Of a stretch of DNA of 37,562 bases, positions 24,128 to 32,559 are shown one piece after another. The first letter of the stretch is position 1. Each line of letters starts with the position of its first letter. The position numbers and the translations under genes are program-made. Under the pieces are notes generated by a model that made no database searches, was not told the origin of the DNA, and saw nothing but the letters and a program-made list of their open reading frames with translations. The stretch is from Microthrixaceae bacterium (lineage in GTDB: Bacteria > Actinomycetota > Acidimicrobiia > Acidimicrobiales > Acidimicrobilacustridaceae), in the NCBI GenBank assembly GCA_947446975.1, contig CANFHM010000019.1, positions 1-37,562 on the forward strand, written 5' to 3'.

Positions 24128-24538
24128 TCAGCTCTCGGGCACGAAGAACGGGTTCAGCTCGAACTCGGTGGGCTGCTCGAAGAATGCGCGCACCGACACG
24201 ATGAGCCCGAGCTCGTTCACCCGATAGATCTCGATCCCCTCGAGCTCCACCTGCTCCCCGTGGAGGTCTCCGAGGTTGCGCATGAGGACCGCCGCCTCGT
24301 GCGCACCACCGGGGATGATCCGCTGCGGATGCAGTGTCCAGACCCGGCCCTCGGTGAACGAGTTGTCCCACGAACCCTCGGCGGCGGTCCGCCCCAGTTT
24401 CGGTGCCTTCCCGACCGGGTCCTCAAAGGTGACCGAGTCGTCGAACAGGGCCAGCCACGCAGCGCGATCACGGGCGTTCCAGTTGGCGGCGTGGAGCTGC
24501 ACCGCCCGCACCGCGGGATGCTCGGAATGCTCGGTCAC
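24128..24538 (-). CDS. SnoaL/NTF2-like fold protein
   Basis: A 136-residue protein of the SnoaL/ketosteroid-isomerase-like fold: an N-terminal helix pair (AVRAVQLHAANWNARDRAAWLALF), the DDSVTFEDPVGK strand, and beta-strands ending in RAFFEQPTEFELNPFFVPES. Members act as isomerases, hydrolases or ligand-binding proteins; the catalytic residue set here is not diagnostic. The GTG start at 24538 overlaps the stop of the CoA-transferase gene (GTGA), so the two are translationally coupled. A longer frame upstream is only overlap with that gene. Confidence 0.8.
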   Translation of the reverse strand: MTEHSEHPAVRAVQLHAANWNARDRAAWLALFDDSVTFEDPVGKAPKLGRTAAEGSWDNSFTEGRVWTLHPQRIIPGGAHEAAVLMRNLGDLHGEQVELEGIEIYRVNELGLIVSVRAFFEQPTEFELNPFFVPES

Positions 24539-25782
24539 GCGATGACGCCGGCGGCTCGAAGCTGCGCGATGGCTTCGTCGTCGAGCGAGAGTTCGGCTCG
24601 CAGCACGTCGTCGGTGTCCTCGCCGAGCCACGGCATCCGCCGGTCGGGACCCTCGGAGACCTTCGACATCTTGATGGGGTTGCCCGGGGTGAGCACGGGA
24701 TCGCCGCCCTGCGGATTGGGGATCTCGATGAGCATGTTGCGGGCGGCGACATGGGGATCATCGATGACCTGCTGGGCGGTGAGGCACGGACCGGCGGCGA
24801 CGCCGGCCCCGGCGAGCGCCCGGCAGGCCTCGACATTGGTCATCGATGCCGCCCACTCCTTGATCGCGGGTCGCAGGATGTCGTCGATATGGGTGCGCCA
24901 TCCGGCGCGGGTGGAGAGACGCTCGTCGGTGAGCCACTCGGGATGGCCGACGAGGTCGGCGAGACGGGCGAACTCATGCTCGCGACCGATCTGGATGATG
25001 AACCAGCCGTTGGAGGCCTCGAACCCGTCGAGGATCATGGCGAGTCCCTGCCCGGGCTGGGGGCGCAGACCCAGCGACCAGAAGTTGGTCACGAGGTCGG
25101 TCATCGAGACCATGGCATCGAACATCGCGACATCGATGTACTGGCCCTCGCCGGTGCGATCGCGATGGCGAAGGGCGGCGAGCACCCCGATGGTGCCGAA
25201 CAGGGCGGTGCCGATGTCGCCGAGTGCGCCCACCGGCGACACCATCGGCGGACGACCCGGCTCGAGCTTGTAGTCGTAGATCCCGCTCATGGCCTCGGCG
25301 ACCGCCGCGTAGGCCGGCCAGCCGTCATAGGGGGTCTCGGCCGTGTTGCCGAACCCGGACACCGACAGATACACCACGCCGGGATGGACGGCGGCGATGT
25401 CGTCGTACCCGAGCCCCATGCGGGCCAGTGCGCCGCCCTTGAAGTTCTCGCACACGATGTCGAACTTCGGGGCGAGATCCAGGATGAGCTGACGGCCCTC
25501 GGGAGCTTTCAGATCCACACAGATCGATCGCTTGTCGAGGTTGTTGCGCAGATAGGTGGCGCCGACCGTGCGACCCTCGGGGTCGGTGATCGAGGGCTGC
25601 GAGCCACGACCGAGATCGCCGCCCTTCACGCTCTCGACCTTGATGACATCGGCGCCCATGCGGGCCAGCAGCTGGGTGGCGTAGGGCAGGGCCTGCATCT
25701 GCTCGAGGGCGAGGATGCGCACGCCGTCGAGCGGCTTGCCGTACTGGACGGCGTCGGGATTGGTGATCGCTCCGAGTTCCAT
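24535..25782 (-). CDS. CaiB/BaiF family (class III) CoA-transferase
   Basis: A 415-residue class III CoA-transferase, which moves CoA between organic acids. ALEQMQALPYATQLLARMGADVIKVES is the N-terminal Rossmann part; the catalytic Asp is Asp189 in GALGDIGTALFG; GQYIDVAMFDAM and the linker AAGPCLTAQQVIDDPHVAARNML are also typical. The start ATG 25782 lies 8 nt after a TAACGT -10 box, so the open frame further upstream is not needed. It is coupled to the SnoaL-like gene and follows the LLM oxidoreductase by 47 nt. Such enzymes occur in sterol and bile-acid catabolism, where they save ATP by transferring CoA between intermediates. Confidence 0.9.
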   Translation of the reverse strand: MELGAITNPDAVQYGKPLDGVRILALEQMQALPYATQLLARMGADVIKVESVKGGDLGRGSQPSITDPEGRTVGATYLRNNLDKRSICVDLKAPEGRQLILDLAPKFDIVCENFKGGALARMGLGYDDIAAVHPGVVYLSVSGFGNTAETPYDGWPAYAAVAEAMSGIYDYKLEPGRPPMVSPVGALGDIGTALFGTIGVLAALRHRDRTGEGQYIDVAMFDAMVSMTDLVTNFWSLGLRPQPGQGLAMILDGFEASNGWFIIQIGREHEFARLADLVGHPEWLTDERLSTRAGWRTHIDDILRPAIKEWAASMTNVEACRALAGAGVAAGPCLTAQQVIDDPHVAARNMLIEIPNPQGGDPVLTPGNPIKMSKVSEGPDRRMPWLGEDTDDVLRAELSLDDEAIAQLRAAGVIA

Positions 25783-25790
25783 GGGTGCCG

Positions 25791-25796
25791 ACGTTA
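25791..25796 (-). promoter_or_regulatory. Predicted -10 box of a leaderless transcript (CoA-transferase)
   Basis: Minus-strand TAACGT, ending 8 nt before ATG 25782, with no Shine-Dalgarno sequence between. Confidence 0.5.
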
Positions 25797-25829
25797 CCGG
25801 TCGACGACCGGACGGAACCCCGTGACAGT

Positions 25830-26876
25830 TCAGGGGCGAGTGGAGCGGTACTCGGCCACGATCGGGGCGAGTTCGGCGGGGGTGGCGCCGTGCATGATCA
25901 CGCCGTCGCAGCCGAGGGCCAGCTGGTGACGGATCGCCGCCACGCACTCGACCGGCGTGCCCGTGGCGGCCGGCGCCAACCATTCCTCGGGGATGAGTGC
26001 GGCGACATGTTCGAGCTGCTCGGTGGTGCCCGCCACATCGAGACCCCGCACGCTCTGCACGATCTCATCGGCGAGGAACCGATCGACGATCGATTCATCC
26101 CATCCGTTGGTGCGGGCCAGCAGGTGCCCGTAGCCCTGCAGGTAGGTGCCGAGCCGACCGACGAGCTTCATGAGTCGCTCGTCGGCGGAGATGTGATCCC
26201 CGATGGTCGCGTAACAGGACCAGACCTTCACGTCATCAGGATCGCGGCCGGCACGCTCGGCGGCCGCCCTGATGGTGCGCACGCAGCGCGCGGTCGTCTC
26301 GTCGGTGAAGAAGGTGTGCAGCACGACCTCGTCGAAGCAGCGACCGGCGAGCTCCAGGGTGTTGGGACCGAACGCCACCATGCCCATCGGCAGGTGCTCG
26401 TCGAGGGTCGCATCGAGGTGCAGGATCGGCCACGAACCAGCCGGGCCGTCATGGCCGAACACGACCTCACCGCGGAACAGGCGTCGCATGATGCCGGCGA
26501 AGTCCTCCATCTGGGCGGTCGTGATGCGGTCGATGCCGAAGGCGTCCTGCATCGGTGCGATCCCGCGACCGAGACCGAGGGTGAACCGCCCACCGGTGAG
26601 GCTCTGCATCGTCCGGGCGAACCCGGCGGTGACGATCGGGTGACGGGTGTTGTGGTTGGTGGCGGCGGTGGAGATCCGGATGCGCTCGCTCACGGCGCCG
26701 GCGGCTCCGCACAGGGTCGCCGCCTCCTTCTTGTTGTAGCGCTCCGAGATGAACACGGTGCCGAGACCCATCGCCTCGCCCTCGCGGACCTCGGCGATGA
26801 GGTCCCGCGAGGAGTCGGGTTGGCCGGGCAGTGCGTAGAAGCCGAGTTCGTCGAGGACGTCGGAGGTGGCGGTCAT
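25830..26876 (-). CDS. LLM-class F420-dependent oxidoreductase (Rv3520c-like)
   Basis: A 348-residue luciferase-like monooxygenase-fold oxidoreductase. Family marks are GEAMGLGTVFISERYNKKEAATLCGAAGAVSERIRI, ATNHNTRHP, SLTGGRFTLGLGRGI and PMGMVAFGPNTLELAG. It resembles the TIGR03857-type F420 enzymes, including Rv3520c in the mycobacterial sterol gene region, which fits the other genes here. The cofactor would be F420 rather than FMN, but that is inferred from family resemblance. ATG 26876 is 6 nt behind a TAGGCT -10 box. Confidence 0.88.
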   Translation of the reverse strand: MTATSDVLDELGFYALPGQPDSSRDLIAEVREGEAMGLGTVFISERYNKKEAATLCGAAGAVSERIRISTAATNHNTRHPIVTAGFARTMQSLTGGRFTLGLGRGIAPMQDAFGIDRITTAQMEDFAGIMRRLFRGEVVFGHDGPAGSWPILHLDATLDEHLPMGMVAFGPNTLELAGRCFDEVVLHTFFTDETTARCVRTIRAAAERAGRDPDDVKVWSCYATIGDHISADERLMKLVGRLGTYLQGYGHLLARTNGWDESIVDRFLADEIVQSVRGLDVAGTTEQLEHVAALIPEEWLAPAATGTPVECVAAIRHQLALGCDGVIMHGATPAELAPIVAEYRSTRP

Positions 26877-26882
26877 CGCCGA

Positions 26883-26888
26883 AGCCTA
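26883..26888 (-). promoter_or_regulatory. Predicted -10 box of a leaderless transcript (LLM oxidoreductase)
   Basis: Minus-strand TAGGCT, ending 6 nt before ATG 26876. Confidence 0.48.
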
Positions 26889-26940
26889 GGAGCGCGGGTT
26901 CCGGGCCGCAGCCCATTGGGGACGGCTCGGTCGGGCCGGT

Positions 26941-26946
26941 TAGCCT
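26941..26946 (+). promoter_or_regulatory. Predicted -10 box of a leaderless transcript (HMGS-like fusion)
   Basis: TAGCCT, ending 6 nt before ATG 26953, back to back with the leaderless promoter of the divergent LLM gene. Confidence 0.5.
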
Positions 26947-26952
26947 CGCCCC

Positions 26953-28356
26953 ATGCGCGGCATCATCTCCTGGGGGGCCTACCTCCCGTACCGACGACTC
27001 GACCGAAGCCAGATCTCCGCCTTCATCGGCCAGGGGGGTGGTCGCGGCACCCGAACCGTCGCCTCGTTCGACGAGGACACCACCACCATGGGCGTCGAAG
27101 CAGCCCGACTGGCCCTTCGCGGCATCGATCCCTCGACACACTCCGGCCCGGATGCGCTCATGTTCGGCACTGCGCTGCCGGCCTACGCCGATCGCACGAA
27201 CGCCACCGCCATCCACGCCGCCCTGCGTCTTCCTGCGTCCGTCCCCGCCTTCGACATGGGCTCCTCGGTCGGTTCGGCCACCGGCGCCCTGCGGATGGGT
27301 CTCAGCACCATCGGCGATCGCCTCATCGTGCTGTCCGACATGCGCACGGGTCTCGCCGGCTCGGCTGATGAGTCCGCCGGTGGCGACGGTGCCGCAGCGT
27401 TCGTCATCGGCGAGGGCGATGCCGTGGTGGCCGAGTACCTCGGTGGCGCCAACATCACCGAGGAGTTCCTCGATCGTTGGCGATCACCCGGTGAGATCCG
27501 CTCGAAGGTCTGGGACGACAAGTTCTCGGAGATCACCTATGTGAAGGCGGGGCGCCGGGCCTACGCCGATGCGCTCGCGGCCGCCGGCCTCGAGGCGGGG
27601 CAGGTCGATCTCCTCGCCGTCGCCGCTCCCACCGCCCGTATCGGTTCGGCTCTGGCCGGCAAGCTCGGCGCCGTGAAGGTCGTCGACGATCTCACCGCCA
27701 CTGTCGGCGCCACGGGTGCGGCCCAGCCGGGCCTGCTGCTGGCCAACGCACTCGAGCAGGCCGAGCCGGGTCAGACCATCGGGCTCGTGGTCTGTGCCGA
27801 CGGCGCCGAGGTCATGTTCCTGCGCACCACCGATGCCATCGCCGGAGCCGCGCCCGCCCGCTCCATCGCCGACCAGCTCGCCGGCGGTGCGCCACTGGCG
27901 TACGGACGGTTCCTCTCCTGGCGCGGCATGATCGACGTCGAGCCGCCCCGGCGCCCCGAACCGGCTCGCCCCTCCGGCACCGCGTCGGCCCGCAGCGGCG
28001 ACTGGAAGTTCGGATTCGTCGGCAGCCGCGACACCACCGACGGCATGGTGTTCATGCCGCCGTCGCGCGTGTCGTTCGACGGCTCCCGCACCGACGAGAT
28101 GGAAGCCTCCCCGATGGCCGATGTCGTCGGCACCATCGCCACGTTCACCGTGGATCGGCTCGCCTATTCACCGAGCCCGCCCATCGTGTTCGCGGTGGTG
28201 GACTTCGACGGTGGCGGTCGTCTCCCGATCGAGCTGACCGACACCGATGCCGACGAGGTCGCCATCGGGGGTCGGGTCGAGATGACATTCCGTCGGTTGT
28301 TCACCGCCGATGGCATTCACAACTACTTCTGGAAGGGGAAGTTGATCCGTGGCTAG
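26953..28356 (+). CDS. HMG-CoA-synthase-like thiolase-fold protein fused to an OB-fold (DUF35) domain
   Basis: A 467-residue two-domain protein. Residues 1 to about 290 have the HMG-CoA synthase/KAS III fold: GAYLPYRRLDRSQI, EDTTTMGVEAARLAL with a conserved Glu41, and DDLTATVGATGAAQPGLLLANAL. The nucleophile Cys position in DMGSSVGSATGAL is not Cys, so classical condensation is unlikely. Residues about 345-467 form a DUF35 domain whose OB fold is clear (VVGTIATFTVDRLAYSPSPPIVFAVVDFDGGG). The preceding zinc ribbon has lost its four cysteines: the expected positions read Asp360, Asp363, Ser374 and Gly377. The gene overlaps the following thiolase by 8 nt. In archaea a thiolase, an HMG-CoA synthase and a DUF35 protein form one complex, and this pair resembles that set in two genes. 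Confidence 0.88.
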   Translation: MRGIISWGAYLPYRRLDRSQISAFIGQGGGRGTRTVASFDEDTTTMGVEAARLALRGIDPSTHSGPDALMFGTALPAYADRTNATAIHAALRLPASVPAFDMGSSVGSATGALRMGLSTIGDRLIVLSDMRTGLAGSADESAGGDGAAAFVIGEGDAVVAEYLGGANITEEFLDRWRSPGEIRSKVWDDKFSEITYVKAGRRAYADALAAAGLEAGQVDLLAVAAPTARIGSALAGKLGAVKVVDDLTATVGATGAAQPGLLLANALEQAEPGQTIGLVVCADGAEVMFLRTTDAIAGAAPARSIADQLAGGAPLAYGRFLSWRGMIDVEPPRRPEPARPSGTASARSGDWKFGFVGSRDTTDGMVFMPPSRVSFDGSRTDEMEASPMADVVGTIATFTVDRLAYSPSPPIVFAVVDFDGGGRLPIELTDTDADEVAIGGRVEMTFRRLFTADGIHNYFWKGKLIRG

Positions 28357-29548
28357 TCATGGAATCCGCGACCGCGTCGCCATCGTCGGCATGGGCTGCA
28401 CGCCCTTCATCGAGAACTGGGGCAAGGGGCTCGACGATCTCATGATCGACGCCGCCAACGATGCCTACGCATCGGCCGGTGTCTCGAAGGACGACATCGA
28501 CGCCTACTGGTTCGGCACCGCCCAGAGCGCCATGAGCGGCATCCCGCTCGCCCGGGCCCTCCAGCTGCAGAACAAGCCGGTCACCCGTGTCGAGAACTAC
28601 TGCGCCACCGGCTCGGAGGCACTTCGTCAGGCGGCCTACGCCGTGGCGTCCGGCGCCTACGACCTCGTCATGGTCGTCGGCGCCGAGAAGGTCAAGGACA
28701 CCGGCTACCAGGGCCTCAACGCCTTCCCGATCGCCAACGACGGCACCGCCCGCACGCTCACCGCGGCGGCCATGTTCTCGATGATCGTGCCCGCCTACGG
28801 TCACAAGTACGGCGTGGACGACGACACCATGCGCAGCGTGCTCACGCATATCGCCGCCAAGAACCACTACAACGGCGCCCGCAACTCCCGCGCCCAGTTC
28901 CGCAAGGAGATCAGCGCCGAGCAGATCGAGAAGGCCCCGAAGATGGCCGGCACCCTCGGTGTGTTCGATTGCGCCGGTGTGGCCGACGGCTCGGCGGCCG
29001 CCATCGTGTGCCGCGCCGAGGACGCCCACAAGTACACCGACTCGCCAATCTACGTGAAGGCGCTGTCGTTCGTCGCCGGCAACGGCTCCGGCCTCATCGA
29101 CCCGTCCTACGACTACACCACCTTCCCGGAGATCGCCGCCTGTGCGGTCGACGCCTACGCCCAGGCCGGTGTCACCGACGCTCGCTCGCAGGTGGCGATG
29201 GCCGAGGTGCACGACTGCTTCACGCCCACCGAACTCGTGCTCATGGAGGATCTCCAGTTCTCCGAGCGCGGCACGGCCTGGCAGGACGTCCTCGACGGAC
29301 TGTTCGACCTCGATGGTGCGCTGCCGGTGAATCCCGATGGCGGTCTCAAGTCCTTCGGCCATCCCGTCGGCGCCAGCGGCCTGCGCATGATGTTCGAGGC
29401 CTTCCTGCAGCTGCGGGGTGAGGCGCCCGAGGAGCGCACGATCAGCAGCCTCGCCGCCGGTCGCAAGCTGGCACTCACCCACAACCTCGGCGGGTATCCC
29501 GGCGAGATGGTCTCGTTCATCTCCCTGCTGGGTGCCGAGCTCGACTGA
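28349..29548 (+). CDS. Thiolase (acetyl-CoA acetyltransferase/lipid-transfer-protein type)
   Basis: A 399-residue thiolase-fold enzyme of the SCP2/lipid-transfer-protein-related group. The nucleophile Cys85 is in VENYCATGSEAL, the HDCFTPTE motif replaces NEAF, and the GHP His is present in SFGHPVGASG. It should cleave or form a beta-ketoacyl-CoA. The GTG start lies within the end of the HMG-CoA-synthase-like gene and has GAAGGGGAAG upstream, so the two proteins are made together and probably form a complex bridged by the OB-fold domain. It ends before a strong bidirectional terminator facing fadA6. Confidence 0.88.
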   Translation: MASHGIRDRVAIVGMGCTPFIENWGKGLDDLMIDAANDAYASAGVSKDDIDAYWFGTAQSAMSGIPLARALQLQNKPVTRVENYCATGSEALRQAAYAVASGAYDLVMVVGAEKVKDTGYQGLNAFPIANDGTARTLTAAAMFSMIVPAYGHKYGVDDDTMRSVLTHIAAKNHYNGARNSRAQFRKEISAEQIEKAPKMAGTLGVFDCAGVADGSAAAIVCRAEDAHKYTDSPIYVKALSFVAGNGSGLIDPSYDYTTFPEIAACAVDAYAQAGVTDARSQVAMAEVHDCFTPTELVLMEDLQFSERGTAWQDVLDGLFDLDGALPVNPDGGLKSFGHPVGASGLRMMFEAFLQLRGEAPEERTISSLAAGRKLALTHNLGGYPGEMVSFISLLGAELD

Positions 29549-29580
29549 TCCGGTCGGTTCGATCAGAACTGATGACAGCA

Positions 29581-29609
29581 GAGGGGCCCGGCATGATGCC
29601 GGGCCCCTC
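29581..29609. terminator. Bidirectional terminator between the thiolase and fadA6
   Basis: A perfect 12-bp stem (GAGGGGCCCGGC paired with GCCGGGCCCCTC) with the loop atgat, placed 32 nt after the plus-strand thiolase stop and 24 nt after the end of fadA6 on the minus strand. It serves both converging transcripts. Confidence 0.85.
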
Positions 29610-29633
29610 GTGTGTTCGGTTCCGATCCGGGGA

Positions 29634-30782
29634 TCAGAGGCGTTCGATGATGGTGACGTTGGCCTGACCGCCGCCCTCGCACATGGTCTGGAGGCCGAAG
29701 CGGCCACCGGTGCGCTCGAGCTCGTTGAGCAGGGTGGTCATGAGGCGGACGCCGGTGGCGCCGAGCGGATGACCGAGGGCGATGGCGCCGCCGTTGACGT
29801 TGACCTTCGAGAGATCGGCGCCGGTCTCCTTCTGCCAGGCGAGCACCACCGGGGCGAAGGCCTCGTTGATCTCGATGAGATCGATGTCGTCGAGGGTCAT
29901 ACCAGCCTTCTTCAGGGCGTGGGCAGTGGCCGGGATCGGGGCGGTGAGCATGTAGATGGGGTCGTCGGCCAGCACCGAGAGGTGATGGATGCGAGCCCGG
30001 GGCTTCAGGCCATGGGCCTTCACCGCAGCCTCGCTGGCGATGAGCATGGCGGCCGAGGCATCGGAGATCTGCGATGCCACGGCGGCGGTGACGCGGCCGC
30101 CCTCGGTGAGCGGCTGGAGGGAGCGGATCTTCTCCCAGTTGGGCTCGCGGGGACCCTCATCGTGGGACAGGCCGTTGAACTCGAAGATCTCGTTCTCGAA
30201 GCGACCCTCCTCGCGGGCACGGATGGCTCGCTCGTGGCTCTGCACGGCGAAGGCCTCCATGTCGTCGCGTGAGATGTCCCACTTCTCGGCGATCATCTCG
30301 GCACCGCGGAACTGGCTGACCTCCTGGGTGCCGAAACGGGCGACCCAGCCGGGCGAACCGCTGAACGGGTCGGTGAAGCCGAGGGGTTCGGCGACGGTCA
30401 TCGCCGAGGAGATAGGGATCTGCGACATGTTCTGCACACCGCCGGCCACGACGAGGTCCTGGGTGCCGCTCATCACGCCCTGGGCGGCGAAGTGCACGGC
30501 CTGCTGGCTCGAGCCGCACTGGCGATCGACCGTGGTGCCCGGCACATGCATCGGGAGGCCAGCGGCCAACCAGCAGGTGCGGGCGATGTCGCCGGCCTGC
30601 GGGCCGATCGTGTCGAGGCAGCCGAACACGACATCCTCGACGGCGCCCGGGTCGATGCCCGTGCGTCGCATGAGTTCGTTCAGGCTGGCCGCACCGAGGT
30701 CGGCGGGATGCACCTGCGAGAGACTGCCGCCACGACGACCCACGGGGGTGCGGACGGTGTCGATGATGTAGGCCTCAGCCAT
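29634..30782 (-). CDS. fadA6: FadA6 thiolase of ring C/D degradation
   Basis: A 382-residue thiolase with all catalytic residues: Cys89 in TVDRQCGSSQQA, NEAFAP, His338 in GHPLGATG and Cys368 in MCEGGG. GGVQNMSQIPISSAMTV, QFRGAEMIAEKW and RARIHHLSVLADDP match mycobacterial FadA6 (Rv3556c), which thiolyses the dioxo-diacid CoA ester formed after C-ring opening. AGGAG about 8 nt before the ATG supports the start. It is the third gene of a minus-strand run after the OB-fold and lipid-transfer-protein genes. A small inverted repeat GTCGCC-gat-GGCGAC (30818-30832) lies in the 54-nt gap upstream. Confidence 0.93.
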   Translation of the reverse strand: MAEAYIIDTVRTPVGRRGGSLSQVHPADLGAASLNELMRRTGIDPGAVEDVVFGCLDTIGPQAGDIARTCWLAAGLPMHVPGTTVDRQCGSSQQAVHFAAQGVMSGTQDLVVAGGVQNMSQIPISSAMTVAEPLGFTDPFSGSPGWVARFGTQEVSQFRGAEMIAEKWDISRDDMEAFAVQSHERAIRAREEGRFENEIFEFNGLSHDEGPREPNWEKIRSLQPLTEGGRVTAAVASQISDASAAMLIASEAAVKAHGLKPRARIHHLSVLADDPIYMLTAPIPATAHALKKAGMTLDDIDLIEINEAFAPVVLAWQKETGADLSKVNVNGGAIALGHPLGATGVRLMTTLLNELERTGGRFGLQTMCEGGGQANVTIIERL

Positions 30783-30836
30783 GGGTGGACTCCTGTGTGG
30801 TGGGGAACGCGGGTGGTGTCGCCGATGGCGACGGGA

Positions 30837-32039
30837 TCACTTCGAGAGGATGGTGCAGCTGCCGTGACCGAAGAGGCCCTGGTTGATGGCGAGACCGACC
30901 TTGGCGCCCTCGACCTGATGGCCCTCGGCCTGACCACGCAGCTGCCAGGTGAGCTCGCACACCTGGGCGATGGCCTGGGCGGGGATGGCCTCGCCGAAGC
31001 TCGACAGGCCGCCGGACGGATTGACCGGCACCCGGCCACCGAGTGCAGTGGCGCCGCTGCGCACGAGCGATGCGCCCTCGCCCTCGGCGCACAGACCGAG
31101 GTTCTCGTACCAGTCGAGTTCGAGTGCCGTGGAGAGGTCGTAGACCTCGGCGCAGCTGAGGTCCTCGGGGCCGAGTCCGGCCTGTTCGTAGGCGTTGTGG
31201 GCCACGGAATCCTTGAACCCGAGAGCGGGTGCCGCCACCACCGCGTTCGAATCGGTGGCGATGTCGGGCAGTTCGAGGCGGATCTGCGGATAGGTGGGCG
31301 TGGTGTTGGCCACGGCCCGGATGCGCACGGTGCCCTCGAGGGTCCCGAGCTTGGCCTTCGCGTACTCCGGGGTGCAGATGATGACCGCCGCCGCGCCATC
31401 GGAGGTGGCGCAGATGTCGAGCAGTCGGAGCGGATCGCTCACGATGGGCGATCCGGCGAAGTCCTCGAGGGTGAACTCCTTGCGGAAGCGGGCGTAGGGA
31501 TTGGCGACGCCGGCCTTCGAGTTCTTCACCTTGACCATGGCGAAGTCGTCGGGGGTGTCGCCGAACACGTCGATGCGTCGGCGGGCGTTCAGGGCGAAGA
31601 ACGCCGGGTTGGTTGCACCGAGGAGATGGAAACGCTGCCAGTCCGGGTCCTCCTTGCGCTCACCGCCCACCGGGGCGAAGAAGCCCTTGGGTGTGGTGTC
31701 GGCGCCGATGACCATGGCGACATCTGCGAATCCGGCGAGGATCTGGGCCCGGGCCGACTGCATGCCCTGGGCGCCCGATGCACAGGCGGCGTAGGACGAC
31801 GAGATCTGGGCGCCGGTCCAGCCCATCGCCTGCGAGAACGTGGAGCCGGCGACGAAACCCGGGTAGCCGTTGCGGATGGTGTCGGCACCGGCCACGAACT
31901 GGATGTCGCGCCAGGCCATGCCGGCATCGGCGAGGGCCGCCTTGGCGGCCACGAGTCCGTACTCGACGAAGTTGCGCCCCCACTTGCCCCATGGGTGCAT
32001 GCCGACACCGAGGACGACGAGATCACGTTCGGTGGCCAT
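30837..32039 (-). CDS. Lipid-transfer-protein-type thiolase (Ltp4-like), partner of the DUF35 protein
   Basis: A 400-residue thiolase-fold protein of the SCP2/Ltp group. Cys86 is in SSYAACASGAQG at the nucleophile position. The later motif is SFGEAIPAQA, with Glu350 where thiolases have the His of GHP, so normal thiolysis is doubtful. The gene follows the DUF35 gene with only 1 nt between them. In mycobacteria such pairs (Ltp2-ChsH2; also Rv3522-Rv3521) act in the sterol side chain, and Ltp2-ChsH2 is a retro-aldolase. A similar carbon-carbon lyase role is likely. ATG 32039 begins the family N-terminus; the frame upstream is overlap. Confidence 0.87.
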   Translation of the reverse strand: MATERDLVVLGVGMHPWGKWGRNFVEYGLVAAKAALADAGMAWRDIQFVAGADTIRNGYPGFVAGSTFSQAMGWTGAQISSSYAACASGAQGMQSARAQILAGFADVAMVIGADTTPKGFFAPVGGERKEDPDWQRFHLLGATNPAFFALNARRRIDVFGDTPDDFAMVKVKNSKAGVANPYARFRKEFTLEDFAGSPIVSDPLRLLDICATSDGAAAVIICTPEYAKAKLGTLEGTVRIRAVANTTPTYPQIRLELPDIATDSNAVVAAPALGFKDSVAHNAYEQAGLGPEDLSCAEVYDLSTALELDWYENLGLCAEGEGASLVRSGATALGGRVPVNPSGGLSSFGEAIPAQAIAQVCELTWQLRGQAEGHQVEGAKVGLAINQGLFGHGSCTILSK

Positions 32040-32040
32040 G

Positions 32041-32490
32041 TCATGCGCTCGCTTCCGGCGCGCTCGGCGCCCAGGTCCAGATCCAGTGGTCGACACCATC
32101 GGTGTCGCGGTACAGCACCTGCAGGTCGACCTCGACCTCCATGCCGATCTCGAGATCGGCGGCCATGACGCCCTTGGCCACCTGTCCGAGGATCACGATG
32201 CCCTCCGCCTCGAGCTGCACGGCGGCGAGTGCGTAGGGCTCGAACGGTTCGGCGGCCACGTATGGCGCCGGCGGGGCGTAGTGGTTCTCGGTGTAGGACC
32301 ACACCGTTCCGCGTCGACTCAGCGGTGTGGGTTCGAGCTCCATGGAATCGCAGTCCGGGTTCGGGCAGGCGCCGCTCCGGGGCGGGAACACGTAGGTCCC
32401 GCAGGCGGTGCAGCGGGCACCGATCAGCGTGTAGGGCTCGGAGGTGGTGAACCAGCCATCGATGGCCGGCACACGTTCGGTTGCAGTCAC
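32041..32490 (-). CDS. Zn-ribbon OB-fold (DUF35) protein, ChsH2/Rv3521-like
   Basis: A 149-residue DUF35 protein. The N-terminal zinc ribbon is intact: Cys27, Cys30, Cys42 and Cys47 (CTACGTYVFPPRSGACPNPDC). An OB fold follows (GTVWSYTENHYAPPAPY to VDLQVLYRDTDG), the part that in relatives guides acyl-CoA into the partner enzyme. It pairs with the Ltp-type thiolase directly downstream. The start is GTG 32490, 8 nt behind a TACATT -10 box and without a Shine-Dalgarno sequence. Confidence 0.9.
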   Translation of the reverse strand: MTATERVPAIDGWFTTSEPYTLIGARCTACGTYVFPPRSGACPNPDCDSMELEPTPLSRRGTVWSYTENHYAPPAPYVAAEPFEPYALAAVQLEAEGIVILGQVAKGVMAADLEIGMEVEVDLQVLYRDTDGVDHWIWTWAPSAPEASA

Positions 32491-32498
32491 AGTCGGTC

Positions 32499-32504
32499 AA
32501 TGTA
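32499..32504 (-). promoter_or_regulatory. Predicted -10 box of a leaderless transcript (DUF35-ltp-fadA6)
   Basis: Minus-strand TACATT, ending 8 nt before GTG 32490. It would drive the three-gene minus-strand run down to fadA6. Confidence 0.48.
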
Positions 32505-32545
32505 GTGGTGCGGGTGGGCCACGGCGAAGGGAGCGCAGTGACACC

Positions 32546-32551
32546 TACGCT
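32546..32551 (+). promoter_or_regulatory. Predicted -10 box of a leaderless transcript (DUF1643 gene)
   Basis: TACGCT, ending 8 nt before ATG 32560. Confidence 0.45.
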
Positions 32552-32559
32552 CATCGTCC

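Noticed and set aside
30492..32168. Plus-strand frame of 558 codons opposite the Ltp-type thiolase
   Set aside because: It covers the end of one gene and the whole of another on the other strand, with Gly/Glu/Asp-rich composition typical of antisense frames in high-GC DNA.
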